From JBAWXE01 sp037144255 (GTDB lineage Bacteria > Bacteroidota > Bacteroidia > Chitinophagales > Chitinophagaceae), in contig JBAWXE010000001.1 of the NCBI GenBank assembly GCA_037144255.1, positions 33,460 through 97,459 of the forward strand: 64,000 nucleotides of DNA. The letters run 5' to 3'. The notes under the pieces were generated by a model, which was not told the DNA's origin, ran no database searches, and was given only the letters and a program-made list of their open reading frames with translations. This document shows positions 28,299 to 37,068 of this stretch, piece by piece; position 1 is the first letter of the stretch, and each line of letters starts with the position of its first letter. Made by a program: the position numbers and the translations under genes.

Positions 28299-29495
28299 TT
28301 ATAAGAACAAGTGAAATATGAAATAAACAATACCTGCTATTAGTGCACTTACCGGTATGGTAAGTATCCATGCCCATAATAAATTGATGGTGACTCCCCA
28401 GCGTACTGCTGATAATCTTTTAGTAGCACCCACACCTATTATAGATCCTGTTATAGTGTGTGTTGTACTTACCGGTATTTTTAGATTTTCTGTAAGGAAC
28501 AATGTTATCGCACCTGCTGTTTCTGCAGCCACACCCTCAAAAGGTGTTACTTTAGTAATTCGTGTCCCCATGGTCTTAATGATCTTCCAGCCACCACTCA
28601 TAGTACCTAATGCTATGGCACTATAACAAGCTAATGGCACCCATATAGGCATCTGATCGAAAGTTGTTATTTGCTTACCTGCAATTAATGCCACTGTAAT
28701 GATACCCATCACTTTCTGAGCGTCATTACCACCATGACCAATACTGAATGCCGCAGATGATACCAATTGTAATCGCCTCAGCATCACTGACGATTGTGCT
28801 ACATTCAAACTACCTGCTATCATAGTGAAAATACTCATCACAAATATAATAGCTCCTAATAATAGCCATTTAAAATTCTTCGTATCCATGATCACATTCA
28901 TATAGTATGCGGAATAGTGACCTTTCAGTTTGTCAGGGCTGAATTCCATCATTTGCGATAAAAAGTAGGCTACTAGTGCCATCACTCCTAATGAAATTAA
29001 TTTGGGTACAATGCTCTTACGAAATGAATTGATGAACCATAACGAAATGATATAGGCCATCAACATACCTAACAATGGTGCCAGTATGATAAAACTCAAT
29101 GTCTTCAATACCGGTTCAGGATTGATAGAATGTATGCCTGCATGCGCAATAGCTGCACCTGCAAAACCACCTATCAATGTGTGCGATGAACTCGATGGTA
29201 TGCCATACCACCAGGTAAATAAATTCCAGAAAATGGCTGCCAGTAAGCCAGATGTAATTACAGGTAGTGTAATGAAATCTTCTTTTACTGTCTTGGCTAT
29301 CGTATTCGCTACGCCATGGTCTTTGAATATAAAAAAGGCCACAAAGTTGAACATCGCTGCCCAAAGTACTGCCTGAAATGGCGATAATACTTTAGTAGAA
29401 ACAATAGTTGCTATTGAGTTGGCCGCATCATGAAAACCATTGATATAGTCAAATATCAGCGCCAGTACTATAATGATAATGAGCAAAATGGACAT
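28299..29495 (-). CDS. pit: Inorganic phosphate transporter, PiT family
   Basis: 398-residue, about ten-helix inner-membrane phosphate transporter. The two inverted PiT repeats are visible: GFHDAANSIATIVSTKVLSP near residue 20 and GHGGNDAQKVMGIITVALI near 255, plus SSSSHTLIGG and VSTTHTITGSIIG loops. PiT carriers take up metal-phosphate by proton symport and run at low affinity. It follows the DUF47 gene by 18 bases, the usual pairing in which the PhoU-like protein regulates the carrier. Confidence 0.93.
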   Translation of the reverse strand: MSILLIIIIVLALIFDYINGFHDAANSIATIVSTKVLSPFQAVLWAAMFNFVAFFIFKDHGVANTIAKTVKEDFITLPVITSGLLAAIFWNLFTWWYGIPSSSSHTLIGGFAGAAIAHAGIHSINPEPVLKTLSFIILAPLLGMLMAYIISLWFINSFRKSIVPKLISLGVMALVAYFLSQMMEFSPDKLKGHYSAYYMNVIMDTKNFKWLLLGAIIFVMSIFTMIAGSLNVAQSSVMLRRLQLVSSAAFSIGHGGNDAQKVMGIITVALIAGKQITTFDQMPIWVPLACYSAIALGTMSGGWKIIKTMGTRITKVTPFEGVAAETAGAITLFLTENLKIPVSTTHTITGSIIGVGATKRLSAVRWGVTINLLWAWILTIPVSALIAGIVYFIFHLFL

Positions 29496-29513
29496 AGATA
29501 AGAGTTGCTCGGT

Positions 29514-30161
29514 TTAAGCATATTTGATAATGATAGACTCAATGGCATTTGCTGCATCTTCACATTTGTCGGTCACAGTTTCCAGCATTTGGTACAAATC
29601 TTTTTTCTTAATGATCTCCACTGCGTTGATATTTGACGAGAACAGTCCCATCATCGCTTTATCCAACAGGTCATCACCTTCATTTTCCAAACTATTGATC
29701 AGCACACATGCTTCTGTTATCGCACGCAGATCTTTCATATTACGTAGCTCATGCACTGCTGTATTCAATGTCTTTACAGATTTCAGTATGATCTCTCCAA
29801 AACCATAGGTTATCTCATCCTTATCCAGAATGTCATAATTCACCATTCTCTTAGATGCACCCCATATATAGTCGGCAATATCATCAAGCGATGTAGCCAT
29901 ATAATGGATATCTTCTCTGTCAAATGGGGTGATAAAATTCCTGCCTAATTCTATGAATATTTGATGGGTAGATACATCATTCTTATGCTCCAATTCCTCC
30001 AGAGCTTTCAGCATCGCTCTGCGCTTTGATATATCAGATTCATTTAATGCTTTCATGAATCCTTCTGCCATGTCTACCAATGTGCTGCTAACTTCTTCAA
30101 AAAGGCTGTAAAAAACCCTGTCTTTAGGCATGAACAGCTTTATAAAGGAACCAAGTGCCAT
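29514..30161 (-). CDS. DUF47 (PhoU-like) regulator of the PiT transporter
   Basis: 215 residues, all-helical, of the DUF47 family related to PhoU. Conserved E/D-x-x-x-D metal-cluster patterns are seen in ALEELEHKNDVSTHQIF and LDDIADYIWGASKRM, and again in LINSLENEGDDLLDKAM. First gene of a two-gene unit with pit. Expected to sit on the cytoplasmic face and gate phosphate uptake. A TAnnTTTG box lies at 30185-30192. Confidence 0.9.
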   Translation of the reverse strand: MALGSFIKLFMPKDRVFYSLFEEVSSTLVDMAEGFMKALNESDISKRRAMLKALEELEHKNDVSTHQIFIELGRNFITPFDREDIHYMATSLDDIADYIWGASKRMVNYDILDKDEITYGFGEIILKSVKTLNTAVHELRNMKDLRAITEACVLINSLENEGDDLLDKAMMGLFSSNINAVEIIKKKDLYQMLETVTDKCEDAANAIESIIIKYA

Positions 30162-30184
30162 AACTTTCTATCAGTTTAAGGACA

Positions 30185-30192
30185 CAAAAGTA
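30185..30192 (-). promoter_or_regulatory. Candidate -7 box for the DUF47-pit operon
   Basis: TACTTTTG on the minus strand, exact TAnnTTTG match, 23 bases before the ATG. No clear Pho-box-like direct repeat was seen beside it. Confidence 0.5.
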
Positions 30193-30277
30193 TTGCTCCT
30201 ATGCCGCAGAACATAAAAATAATATAGAATTAATAATTTAGTAACCTTTGGGTTAAAGTAATATCGTATCGATCGGT

Positions 30278-31333
30278 TTATTGTATCCTGACTCTGGGAT
30301 CTATACGGCTGTAAAGGATATCCGTACACAAATTTACTATTATAAATATAAGTGCTGTCAATAATACAGAGCCCATTACCATTGGAAAATCAAATTTGTC
30401 CAGTGCATCTACTGTTATTTTACCCACTCCCTTCCATCCAAATATATACTCTATGAAAAAGGAGCCTGCTAACAATTCTGCCAGCCAACCCGATATAGCA
30501 GTGATTACCGGGTTCATGGCATTAGGAAGCGCATGTCTGAAAATCACTTTACTGGTAGATAAGCCTTTAGCGTATGCGGTGCGTATATAGTCTTGTGATA
30601 ATGTGTCTAATAAGGCACTTCTGGTTAGTTGGGTAATAATGGCCAATGGTCTAATGCCTAATGCTATTGCCGGTAATAGTAGATTCTTAATAGCTAAGTG
30701 CTTCCCGGTAAATGGATCATATTCCCACAGGCTGCCCGTCATATTCAGCCCTGTAATATTATGCAGCAAGTACCCAAATACATATGCTATCAGCAACCCT
30801 GCAAAAAATGAGGGCATCGATATGCCAGCTACACTGGCAGCAATAGCACTTGTGTCCATCCATGTATTCTTTTTTAGAGCAGCCAGTATGCCCAATAATA
30901 TACCTAATATACTGGCTAGGGTCATAGCGCTGAGTGCTAATACTACTGTGCCCGGCAATGCCTCTCCCAATACCGCATTCACTTCTCTTTTGGTACGGTA
31001 AGAACGCCCCAGATACGGCCATTTGCCAGCAAGGCAATATTGCCCCAATGGCACCAGCCTTTGGTAATGATATGTTTGTTCTGCAGTCTTGTTATTAGGG
31101 TAAACACTCAGTGGTGATAGATCATTCAGGTATAGAAAGTACCGTGCCACTAATGGCTTGTCCAGATTCATTTCGTGACGTATATTCTCAAGCGTTGCCA
31201 GATCGCTACGCTGACCCATCGTCAGTCTCGCCGGGTCCCCAGGCAATACATTGAACAATACAAACACTACAGTGACCACCCCCCACAGCACCAATAGGCT
31301 GTACCTGATGCGCCGTGTCAGTAAGGCTAACAC
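30278..31333 (-). CDS. DppB/OppB-like ABC transporter permease, orphan
   Basis: 351 residues, six membrane helices with the peptide/nickel permease pattern: N-terminal helix ending VLFNVLPGDPARL, a large periplasmic insertion (about 55-125), and the EAA loop DYIRTAYAKGLSTSKVIFRHALPNA (in two pieces around residue 265). Family members import oligopeptides or nickel in complexes with a second permease, ATPases and a binding protein; none of those is encoded next to it. Starts with GTG, sharing one base with the TAG stop of the upstream gene (TAGTG), so the two are translationally coupled. Confidence 0.86.
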   Translation of the reverse strand: MLALLTRRIRYSLLVLWGVVTVVFVLFNVLPGDPARLTMGQRSDLATLENIRHEMNLDKPLVARYFLYLNDLSPLSVYPNNKTAEQTYHYQRLVPLGQYCLAGKWPYLGRSYRTKREVNAVLGEALPGTVVLALSAMTLASILGILLGILAALKKNTWMDTSAIAASVAGISMPSFFAGLLIAYVFGYLLHNITGLNMTGSLWEYDPFTGKHLAIKNLLLPAIALGIRPLAIITQLTRSALLDTLSQDYIRTAYAKGLSTSKVIFRHALPNAMNPVITAISGWLAELLAGSFFIEYIFGWKGVGKITVDALDKFDFPMVMGSVLLTALIFIIVNLCTDILYSRIDPRVRIQ

Positions 31334-32466
31334 TAATTGATCTTCAGTTTTTTGTTCTCAAAAGCTATGTTCTTTGGATAATCGCAGAAACTCCATTTAC
31401 CACGCACTGTTCCTTGTTCTAGTAGCATCAGCCCCGGATTGCTGCGCATAGCTGTTTTGCTTACCGTTACATCTACCACATAGTAAGGCATATCACCCAG
31501 TTTCTGTGCTGCATGAAACTCCTTGGCAGTTTTCTCATTGCATGAGTATACTGCATAGAAAGGTATGTTCAGTCTTACGGTCATTTCATACAGTTTGCGC
31601 AGCTTATCCATATTATCTGTACGTGCATGCTCAGGGTCTTTGATAAAATAAACGAAAGTATAACCTGCTGTTGTCAGTATCTCTTTGGTATGATCTCCTC
31701 CTTGATAGTCTGATATAGCAAAGTCTTTGATCTCTGCTTCTGCATTCCCCTTACTTATCAGCTTATCTTTTCTGTCCACAAATTTCCAGGTGCTATCTTG
31801 CCAAGGGTAATTGCTCATAGTAAATTCTTTCTTCACGCCATCCTTTTCATATATCATCACAGTCTCGTACTTATCTGGTATGGCACCTGCAGGTATCTGC
31901 ATTTTTTCAGAGATGTTATTGCTTACTTTATAAGGTAGGCAATCATGTACCGGTAAATGCTCCAATACATACCACTGCATACCGAACGAGAAGAACGTTA
32001 GTAATATCATCAGTGATGTACCTATGTAATTATTGCTGAATAAAGGTTGTACACGTTTGCGATATACAAACAGTATCAGTATCATTACCAATAATGCCAC
32101 ATCTTTATAGAAGGTAGCCTCGTTCGATATCTTGATACAATCACCAAAACAACCACACTCTTTTATTTTACCTGAGTATAAAGCAAATGCCGTAAGGAAA
32201 GTGAAAAATGCTATCAATAATAAGGTAAAGAATGAGAATAGTCTGAAAGCATATCCCAATAATATAGCCACACCTGCCATTAGCTCAAAACCTATCATCA
32301 GTATAGAGAATGCCAGCGCATAATGACTGAAGAAGGTCATATGTAGCACTTCAAAGAATTCTTCCATTTTGTAGCTTAGGCCCAGTGGGTCATTGGCTTT
32401 CACCAATCCCGAGAAGATAAATAGTACACCTACTACTATTCTTAATAACCAAAGGAAATACTTCAT
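31333..32466 (-). CDS. BT_3928-like DoxX/MauE-type membrane protein with C-terminal thioredoxin-like domain
   Basis: 377 residues. N-terminal four-helix DoxX/MauE-type domain (about 1-135) with a cysteine cluster CGCFGDC near residue 105 as in MauE-like proteins, another pair of membrane segments, then a soluble C-terminal part (about 230-375) with a thioredoxin-fold pattern (FVYFIKDPEHA, NIPFYAVYSC, RSNPGLMLLEQGTVRGKW) but no CxxC. It resembles the BT_3928 family, conserved beside DUF1599 in Bacteroidota; role unknown, possibly in membrane redox. Sits between DUF1599 and the orphan permease, same direction. Confidence 0.82.
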   Translation of the reverse strand: MKYFLWLLRIVVGVLFIFSGLVKANDPLGLSYKMEEFFEVLHMTFFSHYALAFSILMIGFELMAGVAILLGYAFRLFSFFTLLLIAFFTFLTAFALYSGKIKECGCFGDCIKISNEATFYKDVALLVMILILFVYRKRVQPLFSNNYIGTSLMILLTFFSFGMQWYVLEHLPVHDCLPYKVSNNISEKMQIPAGAIPDKYETVMIYEKDGVKKEFTMSNYPWQDSTWKFVDRKDKLISKGNAEAEIKDFAISDYQGGDHTKEILTTAGYTFVYFIKDPEHARTDNMDKLRKLYEMTVRLNIPFYAVYSCNEKTAKEFHAAQKLGDMPYYVVDVTVSKTAMRSNPGLMLLEQGTVRGKWSFCDYPKNIAFENKKLKIN

Positions 32467-32529
32467 AAGGTAGTATGTTTTGCTATGATAATATGACGTG
32501 AATTTACTGAATAGAATGCTATAGAATTC

Positions 32530-33105
32530 TTAATTCTCACTCATTTTTATAAGTGCAAATATGGCATAGTTGATGATATCGCAAAAATTGGCTTCAGGCC
32601 CTTCAGATACCAGTGTCTGTCCGTCATTGGCCAATATCTGTTTAATGCGCAGCAGCTTTACCAGTATCAGGTCCACAAACGATTGCTGAGACATATCTCT
32701 CCATGCCTCGCCATAGTCATGGTTCTTTTGCAGCATCAGGTCCTCTACTTCTTTGGCTTTCAGCTCATACCATTGTTTGGCATCGTCCACACTCAGTTCT
32801 ATGTCAGCATCTACGGGTAGGGTAGCCTGTATCAGTGCTATAATGCCATAGTTCACTATCCCTATGAACTCACTATCTATACCGTCCTCTATCTGTTGCT
32901 TGCCTGTTTCCTGTATCTGGCGTATGCGCCATGCCTTTATATATATCTGATCTATTATAGATATAGGTCTCAGTACTCTCCACGATGTACCGTAATCTTT
33001 GGCTTTTTTCACATATAGATCCCTGCATTGTGATACTATACTGCGATATTGCCCTAAAGTATGTGCCATTTGTTCAGAAATGTTGGTGCTTACACTATCC
33101 TGCAT
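32530..33105 (-). CDS. DUF1599 protein with internal duplication
   Basis: 191 residues made of two similar helical halves: KKAKDYGTSWRVLRPISIID...FIGIVNYGIIALIQ (about 30-95) and KNHDYGEAWRDMSQQSFVD...FCDIINYAIFALIK (about 120-188). The repeated K-x-x-DYG-x-[SA]-WR core marks DUF1599, of unknown function. First gene of a minus-strand unit with the BT_3928-like gene. Its start is only 14 bases from that of folP on the other strand; an inner ATG at 33069 is an alternative. Confidence 0.88.
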   Translation of the reverse strand: MQDSVSTNISEQMAHTLGQYRSIVSQCRDLYVKKAKDYGTSWRVLRPISIIDQIYIKAWRIRQIQETGKQQIEDGIDSEFIGIVNYGIIALIQATLPVDADIELSVDDAKQWYELKAKEVEDLMLQKNHDYGEAWRDMSQQSFVDLILVKLLRIKQILANDGQTLVSEGPEANFCDIINYAIFALIKMSEN

Positions 33106-33113
33106 TTTCTTTG
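33106..33113 (+). promoter_or_regulatory. Candidate -7 box for folP
   Basis: TTTCTTTG, one mismatch to TAnnTTTG, with TTGG at 33083-33086 (19-base gap) as a possible -33 element; six bases before the folP ATG. Confidence 0.3.
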
Positions 33114-33119
33114 TATACG

Positions 33120-33971
33120 ATGAATTCCAAAAATACGCTTTTACCTATACAAACCACGCTGCAAAGTCGGGGTAAATTATTGGATCTTTCCCGCCCTCGG
33201 GTCATGGGTATACTCAATGCTACACCTGATAGTTTTTTTAATAAGGGGCAGAAAAGCAGTACCGACGAGCTTTTGCATCAGGCAGAGGCTATGCTGGTTC
33301 AGGGGGCTACTATATTAGATATAGGTGGGGCATCTACCCGCCCCGGTGCACCCGATATTCCTGTAGATGAGGAGTTGCGTAGGGTATTACCATTAATTAC
33401 TGCCATACATCAACGTTTTCCTGATGTGTGGCTGTCTGTCGATACTTTTCATGCTGATATTGCTCTTGCTACTGTTGATGCAGGGGTATCTATTATAAAC
33501 GATGTCAGTGCTGGTCGCTTTGATGCATCTATGATACAAACAGTTGCACAATTGCAAGTGCCATATATAGCCATGCATATGCAGGGTACTCCCAATACCA
33601 TGCAGTACGATCCTCAATACGCCGATGTAGTAACAGAGGTGCGCGATTATCTAAGGGATATTACCACGCAATGCACTCAAGCGGGTATTGCAGATATCAT
33701 CATCGATCCCGGCTTTGGCTTTGGTAAAACTGTAGAACATAATTTTAGCCTCCTACGCTCACTGCATACATTCCGCATTTTAGGTAAGCCTATCCTGGCT
33801 GGCATATCCCGTAAATCTATGATCTGTAAAGTGCTGAAGGTAAATCCTGAAGAAGCACTCAATGGTACTACTGCACTACACATGGTAGCCTTGCAGCAAG
33901 GTGCTAACATACTACGTGTGCATGATGTAAAAGAAGCTGTAGAAGTTATCAAACTCTACGAACAGTTATAA
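33120..33971 (+). CDS. folP: Dihydropteroate synthase
   Basis: Folate pathway enzyme joining p-aminobenzoate to 6-hydroxymethyl-dihydropterin pyrophosphate; target of sulfonamides. 283 residues from the ATG at 33120. Visible: RPRVMGILNATPDSFF (pterin loop, about 21-36), GGASTRPGAPDIP, ISIINDVSAG, DPGFGFGKTVEHN and GISRKSMI near the C-terminus. Divergent from DUF1599, a pairing common in Bacteroidota. A longer frame from 32985 would overlap DUF1599 and is rejected. Confidence 0.95.
   Translation: MNSKNTLLPIQTTLQSRGKLLDLSRPRVMGILNATPDSFFNKGQKSSTDELLHQAEAMLVQGATILDIGGASTRPGAPDIPVDEELRRVLPLITAIHQRFPDVWLSVDTFHADIALATVDAGVSIINDVSAGRFDASMIQTVAQLQVPYIAMHMQGTPNTMQYDPQYADVVTEVRDYLRDITTQCTQAGIADIIIDPGFGFGKTVEHNFSLLRSLHTFRILGKPILAGISRKSMICKVLKVNPEEALNGTTALHMVALQQGANILRVHDVKEAVEVIKLYEQL
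33128..33135 (-). promoter_or_regulatory. Candidate -7 box for DUF1599, inside folP
   Basis: TATTTTTG on the minus strand, exact TAnnTTTG match, 22 bases before the DUF1599 ATG and within the first codons of folP. Confidence 0.35.
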
Positions 33972-33977
33972 AACACA

Positions 33978-34003
33978 AAGCCCTCTCCTAATGGAGAGGG
34001 CTT
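33978..34003. terminator. Hairpin terminator after folP
   Basis: AAGCCCTCTCC (33978-33988), loop TAAT, GGAGAGGGCTT (33993-34003). The T tract is weak on the plus strand and better on the minus strand (TTTGTGTTTT), so it may serve the converging TM2/DUF2752 unit at least as well. Confidence 0.75.
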
Positions 34004-34032
34004 GTATCAATTATTTATTCAGAGTTATTATA

Positions 34033-34383
34033 TCACTCTGTTGTAGTTTCCTGCAATTCGTTTTCAACTTTCTTGATAGCACGATATTTTAAAATAGCTT
34101 TCCTGAAATCTACAACCAATAAACCGCTTAATATAGGCAATACAATAAAACACTTACTGTTGTATTGTTCTGCTTGTCTCCAGTCCAGATGTATCAAATG
34201 CATACAGGCTCTTGTCATACCACATCCCCAACAATGATAGCCGGATAATTTTGTGAATAGGCAGATATCCTGTCCTCTATCAAAAAAATCCAAAGGGAGT
34301 ATGAGTAGTATAAGAGGAAAAATGGCCAAAGCAATTGCTTTGGCCAAATGAAATTTACTTTTTGTGTATAGTTTACTAAACAA
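34033..34383 (-). CDS. DUF2752 membrane protein
   Basis: 116 residues with two or three membrane helices. The DUF2752 core is visible as CLFTKLSGYHCWGCGMTRA (about 41-59) followed by a short loop and helix containing the family's A-x-x-x-N spacing (AEQYNSKCF). Function unknown. The frame starts with TTG three bases after the TM2 gene stop codon, implying coupled translation with it; no ATG is available. Confidence 0.82.
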   Translation of the reverse strand: MFSKLYTKSKFHLAKAIALAIFPLILLILPLDFFDRGQDICLFTKLSGYHCWGCGMTRACMHLIHLDWRQAEQYNSKCFIVLPILSGLLVVDFRKAILKYRAIKKVENELQETTTE

Positions 34384-34386
34384 TTC

Positions 34387-34815
34387 TTATAAAGTTTGAC
34401 TGTAAGAACCATCCTTAGGTTTCAGATCTCCTGTGATGATACGGATAAGATCTATCAATGCCCAAAGGCCGCATCCGCCACCTGTAAGCAATTGAACAAC
34501 ACCTTGCCATGTATATCCAAGATAAAAACGATGGATACCCAAACCTCCAACAAGAAGACAAAGTATTAAGGCAATAACTTGACTCTTGCCACCACCAGAG
34601 CCTGCTGGGGCAGTAGCATTTGCTGCTGTAGCATCATTAAAGCTTTTTACAGCTTCTTGAGACTGTTGCTCAGATAAATTTTGAGATGTGTTTCCTTCTT
34701 TTACAGAAGTCATCTCTGTCTTTTGGTTAGCGATAGGGAACGCTGCGTATCCCATAGTGCCGCCGATCATTGATAGAATAATGATCGCAAAAACGATTTT
34801 TAGGTGTTTTTTCAT
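34387..34815 (-). CDS. TM2-domain membrane protein with signal peptide
   Basis: 142 residues: N-terminal hydrophobic segment, likely signal peptide or membrane anchor (to about 26), a serine/glutamine/alanine-rich linker, and a C-terminal TM2 domain (about 80-128): two helices around the conserved GIHRFYLGYTWQGVVQLLT turn and LWALIDLIRI. TM2 proteins are often paired with DUF2752 proteins as here; role unknown. First gene of the pair. Confidence 0.87.
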   Translation of the reverse strand: MKKHLKIVFAIIILSMIGGTMGYAAFPIANQKTEMTSVKEGNTSQNLSEQQSQEAVKSFNDATAANATAPAGSGGGKSQVIALILCLLVGGLGIHRFYLGYTWQGVVQLLTGGGCGLWALIDLIRIITGDLKPKDGSYSQTL

Positions 34816-34865
34816 AATTTACAGTTTTTTGTAAATATATAAGCTTTGTTTCCCAAAATCAATAT

Positions 34866-35753
34866 ATGAGACTAAAATATTTTGCTGTATTTTTTTTGCT
34901 TGTAATACAGTCTGAGTTGATTATGGCGCAGACACAAAATTTAATCTTTATTGGAGTTGCTAAGGTCAAGGGTAGTGTGTCATATAGTTATAAATTACAA
35001 TTTACAGACTCTGCAAATAAAATATACGGCTATTCTGTTACAGATGTAATGGGGCCTAATGAAACGAAGACTGAAGTATTGGGTACTATTGATAATGATA
35101 AACAAAAGCTTTCGTTCAGGGAACGTAAGATCATATACACTAAGTCTAAAGAATCTAAAGACAATTTCTGCTACTTACATGCCGATCTGAAAATTACCAA
35201 TATAAAGGGAGCTACTGCTCTCAAAGGCCATTTTACAGGTTATAAAGAAGATGCTAAAACTGTATGCGCAAAAGGTGAACTCCTATTATTCAGTGCAAAC
35301 GATGTATTAGATCAGTTATTAAAGATAGCACCTAAAAGAGATTCTGTGGAAAAGGCGGATAGTAGCAAAATTGAGCACAGGGAAAACAGTAACATTACGA
35401 ATGTGATAAAACTGGCACCCGGAAAAACTTTCGATTTGCATTGTCCTTCTAATACTTTGAATCTAGAAGTATGGGATGATAAGAATATCGATGGTGATAT
35501 TATTACCATCATGCAGAATACTAAGTATATTTTGCAAAACTATACCCTGCAACGAGATCATAGATTATTACACATCGATCTCTCAGCCAATCAAACAGAT
35601 ACTTTAAAGGTGATAGCCATCAACGAGGGCTCAGAACCTACCAATACTGCTCGTATAAAAATTACTTCAGGCAATATGACTCAGTATATAGATGCCACCA
35701 CCACTATCAGCACGCCCGTATATATATACTTGAAACAGGATAGCAGAAAGTAG
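34866..35753 (+). CDS. Secreted protein of unknown function
   Basis: 295 residues with a signal peptide (cleavage after IMAQ, about 22). Residues 25-150 look like a beta-rich domain (FIGVAKVKGSVSYSYKLQF). The C-terminal half (about 195-290) contains LEVWDDKNIDGDIITIMQN and NYTLQRDHRLLHIDL, a pattern I recall from many secreted Bacteroidota proteins without known function. A near-consensus -7 box (AAGCTTTG, 34841-34848) lies 17 bases before the ATG. Divergent from the TM2 gene. Confidence 0.7.
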   Translation: MRLKYFAVFFLLVIQSELIMAQTQNLIFIGVAKVKGSVSYSYKLQFTDSANKIYGYSVTDVMGPNETKTEVLGTIDNDKQKLSFRERKIIYTKSKESKDNFCYLHADLKITNIKGATALKGHFTGYKEDAKTVCAKGELLLFSANDVLDQLLKIAPKRDSVEKADSSKIEHRENSNITNVIKLAPGKTFDLHCPSNTLNLEVWDDKNIDGDIITIMQNTKYILQNYTLQRDHRLLHIDLSANQTDTLKVIAINEGSEPTNTARIKITSGNMTQYIDATTTISTPVYIYLKQDSRK

Positions 35754-35826
35754 TCATTTTTTTTTCACAGACAATTTTATGCTTTGTGGATGTTTTAAGC
35801 GAGGTATATCAAGCGTCAAACGTGAT

Positions 35827-36315
35827 TTAATTTTCAGGATGAGCTATTTTGTTATCACGCATCGCTTGGTTGATCATTTTTATGAGTTTGGCATGTAGTG
35901 GTTTGTTGATCATAAACTTGCCGCTGCTTTTTGAGAAGAATTGACCAAATCCAGCCATACAAACTATACTGTCCTTACTGTTCCTATTTATTATTTCAGC
36001 CCTTACATCAATACTTGTTATTGCTGAATTATCTTTGAATAGATTAAACAGGCTGTCAATTTCAATATAATCTTGAGAATTTTCTTTTACAATAATTTTT
36101 CTTTTTTCATCTGTGTAAGATGTTATAAAGGCATTACAACTGATATCAATAAATGTTTCCATTCCAGGGTCCATATATTGAATGACAATCTCTTTTGTTG
36201 TTCTTTGTTTATTCTTTAGTGTATCAGCATGAGTAGATTTATCATTTTGCACATTTGGGTTATTACATCCTAATATGGCAATTATTGAACAAAATAGTAT
36301 CATGCTCCTTTTCAT
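35827..36315 (-). CDS. Predicted lipoprotein of unknown function
   Basis: 162 residues from the ATG at 36315, which gives a proper lipoprotein signal MKRSMILFCSIIAILGC; the longer frame from 36336 adds charged residues before it. A TAnnTTTG match (TAGATTTG, 36334-36341) between the two starts also favours the inner one. Body is a small alpha/beta protein with no family recognised. Ten bases after the stop of the SH3-like gene, so probably co-transcribed with it. Confidence 0.65.
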   Translation of the reverse strand: MKRSMILFCSIIAILGCNNPNVQNDKSTHADTLKNKQRTTKEIVIQYMDPGMETFIDISCNAFITSYTDEKRKIIVKENSQDYIEIDSLFNLFKDNSAITSIDVRAEIINRNSKDSIVCMAGFGQFFSKSSGKFMINKPLHAKLIKMINQAMRDNKIAHPEN

Positions 36316-36325
36316 AGGCTCAATA

Positions 36326-36916
36326 TTAACATCCAAATCTAATATCTATTAGCAACTTATTACCCTTTCTCCATCTTACCCATCCGCTCATTCCTTTTGC
36401 AGGGCATTCATTACAGGCTGTATTACATTCTACATAGCACCATTCACCCTTTACTCGTTTTATAGTATAGGTATTAGTATTGTTTTCTGCTATCAATGTG
36501 TGCGATGTACTATCAGTGTATAAAGAAGTGTTTTTATCCAGTTTCAGTATCATGCCTTTCAGGTACACCTGCCAGGGCATATAGCTTACTTGCTCTCCGG
36601 CTACATTTCTTAGTATCAGTACTACTCGGTTATTTACCAGCACTTTATAATACTTATCGGCAGTCTCTACACAGTCTAGTATCAGTATGTTTTTATCAGG
36701 GTAGTAGTACCTGCTATGTACATTGCCGCTACTTACACCAGTATGTTTTATACAGCTATATACTTCACCGCTTACCTCATACAGTACCACACTATCCTTG
36801 CTACTCATTTTCTCCAGATCTACTTTCACTACACCATTCTTCAGTGTACCCTGTGCATATCCGTTTACCGCGTATATGTAGAATAATATAATGATGGCAA
36901 CTGTGCGAATGCTCAT
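36326..36916 (-). CDS. Secreted protein with SH3-like C-terminus
   Basis: 196 residues from the ATG at 36916; signal peptide ends GYAQG. The last 75 residues resemble a bacterial SH3 domain (LIAENNTNTYTIKRVKGEW, then SGWVRWRKG), with four cysteines in CYVECNTACNECP that could form disulfides in the periplasm. No enzyme domain is attached. An exact -7 box lies upstream at 36944. Function unknown. Confidence 0.65.
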   Translation of the reverse strand: MSIRTVAIIILFYIYAVNGYAQGTLKNGVVKVDLEKMSSKDSVVLYEVSGEVYSCIKHTGVSSGNVHSRYYYPDKNILILDCVETADKYYKVLVNNRVVLILRNVAGEQVSYMPWQVYLKGMILKLDKNTSLYTDSTSHTLIAENNTNTYTIKRVKGEWCYVECNTACNECPAKGMSGWVRWRKGNKLLIDIRFGC

Positions 36917-36943
36917 AATATCAGAGTCGATGAATATTTTCAC

Positions 36944-36951
36944 CAAAGATA
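36944..36951 (-). promoter_or_regulatory. Candidate -7 box for the SH3-like gene
   Basis: TATCTTTG on the minus strand, exact TAnnTTTG match, 27 bases before the chosen ATG. Confidence 0.4.
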
Positions 36952-37068
36952 TACTGCCGATGCTACACATTATTTCCTTTGGAAAAGCCGACCTTTTTTC
37001 GTACTTTTACCATGCCTGCAAGACGTATTTTTTTCCTTTCATACGTCCTTTATATTGCAAAAATATCA

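Noticed and set aside
30240..30262. Terminator after the orphan permease
   Set aside because: The only hairpin (TAACC/GGTTA) has five pairs and no T tract.
32985..33119. Long folP frame from 32985
   Set aside because: It overlaps DUF1599 on the other strand and adds 45 residues unlike any dihydropteroate synthase.
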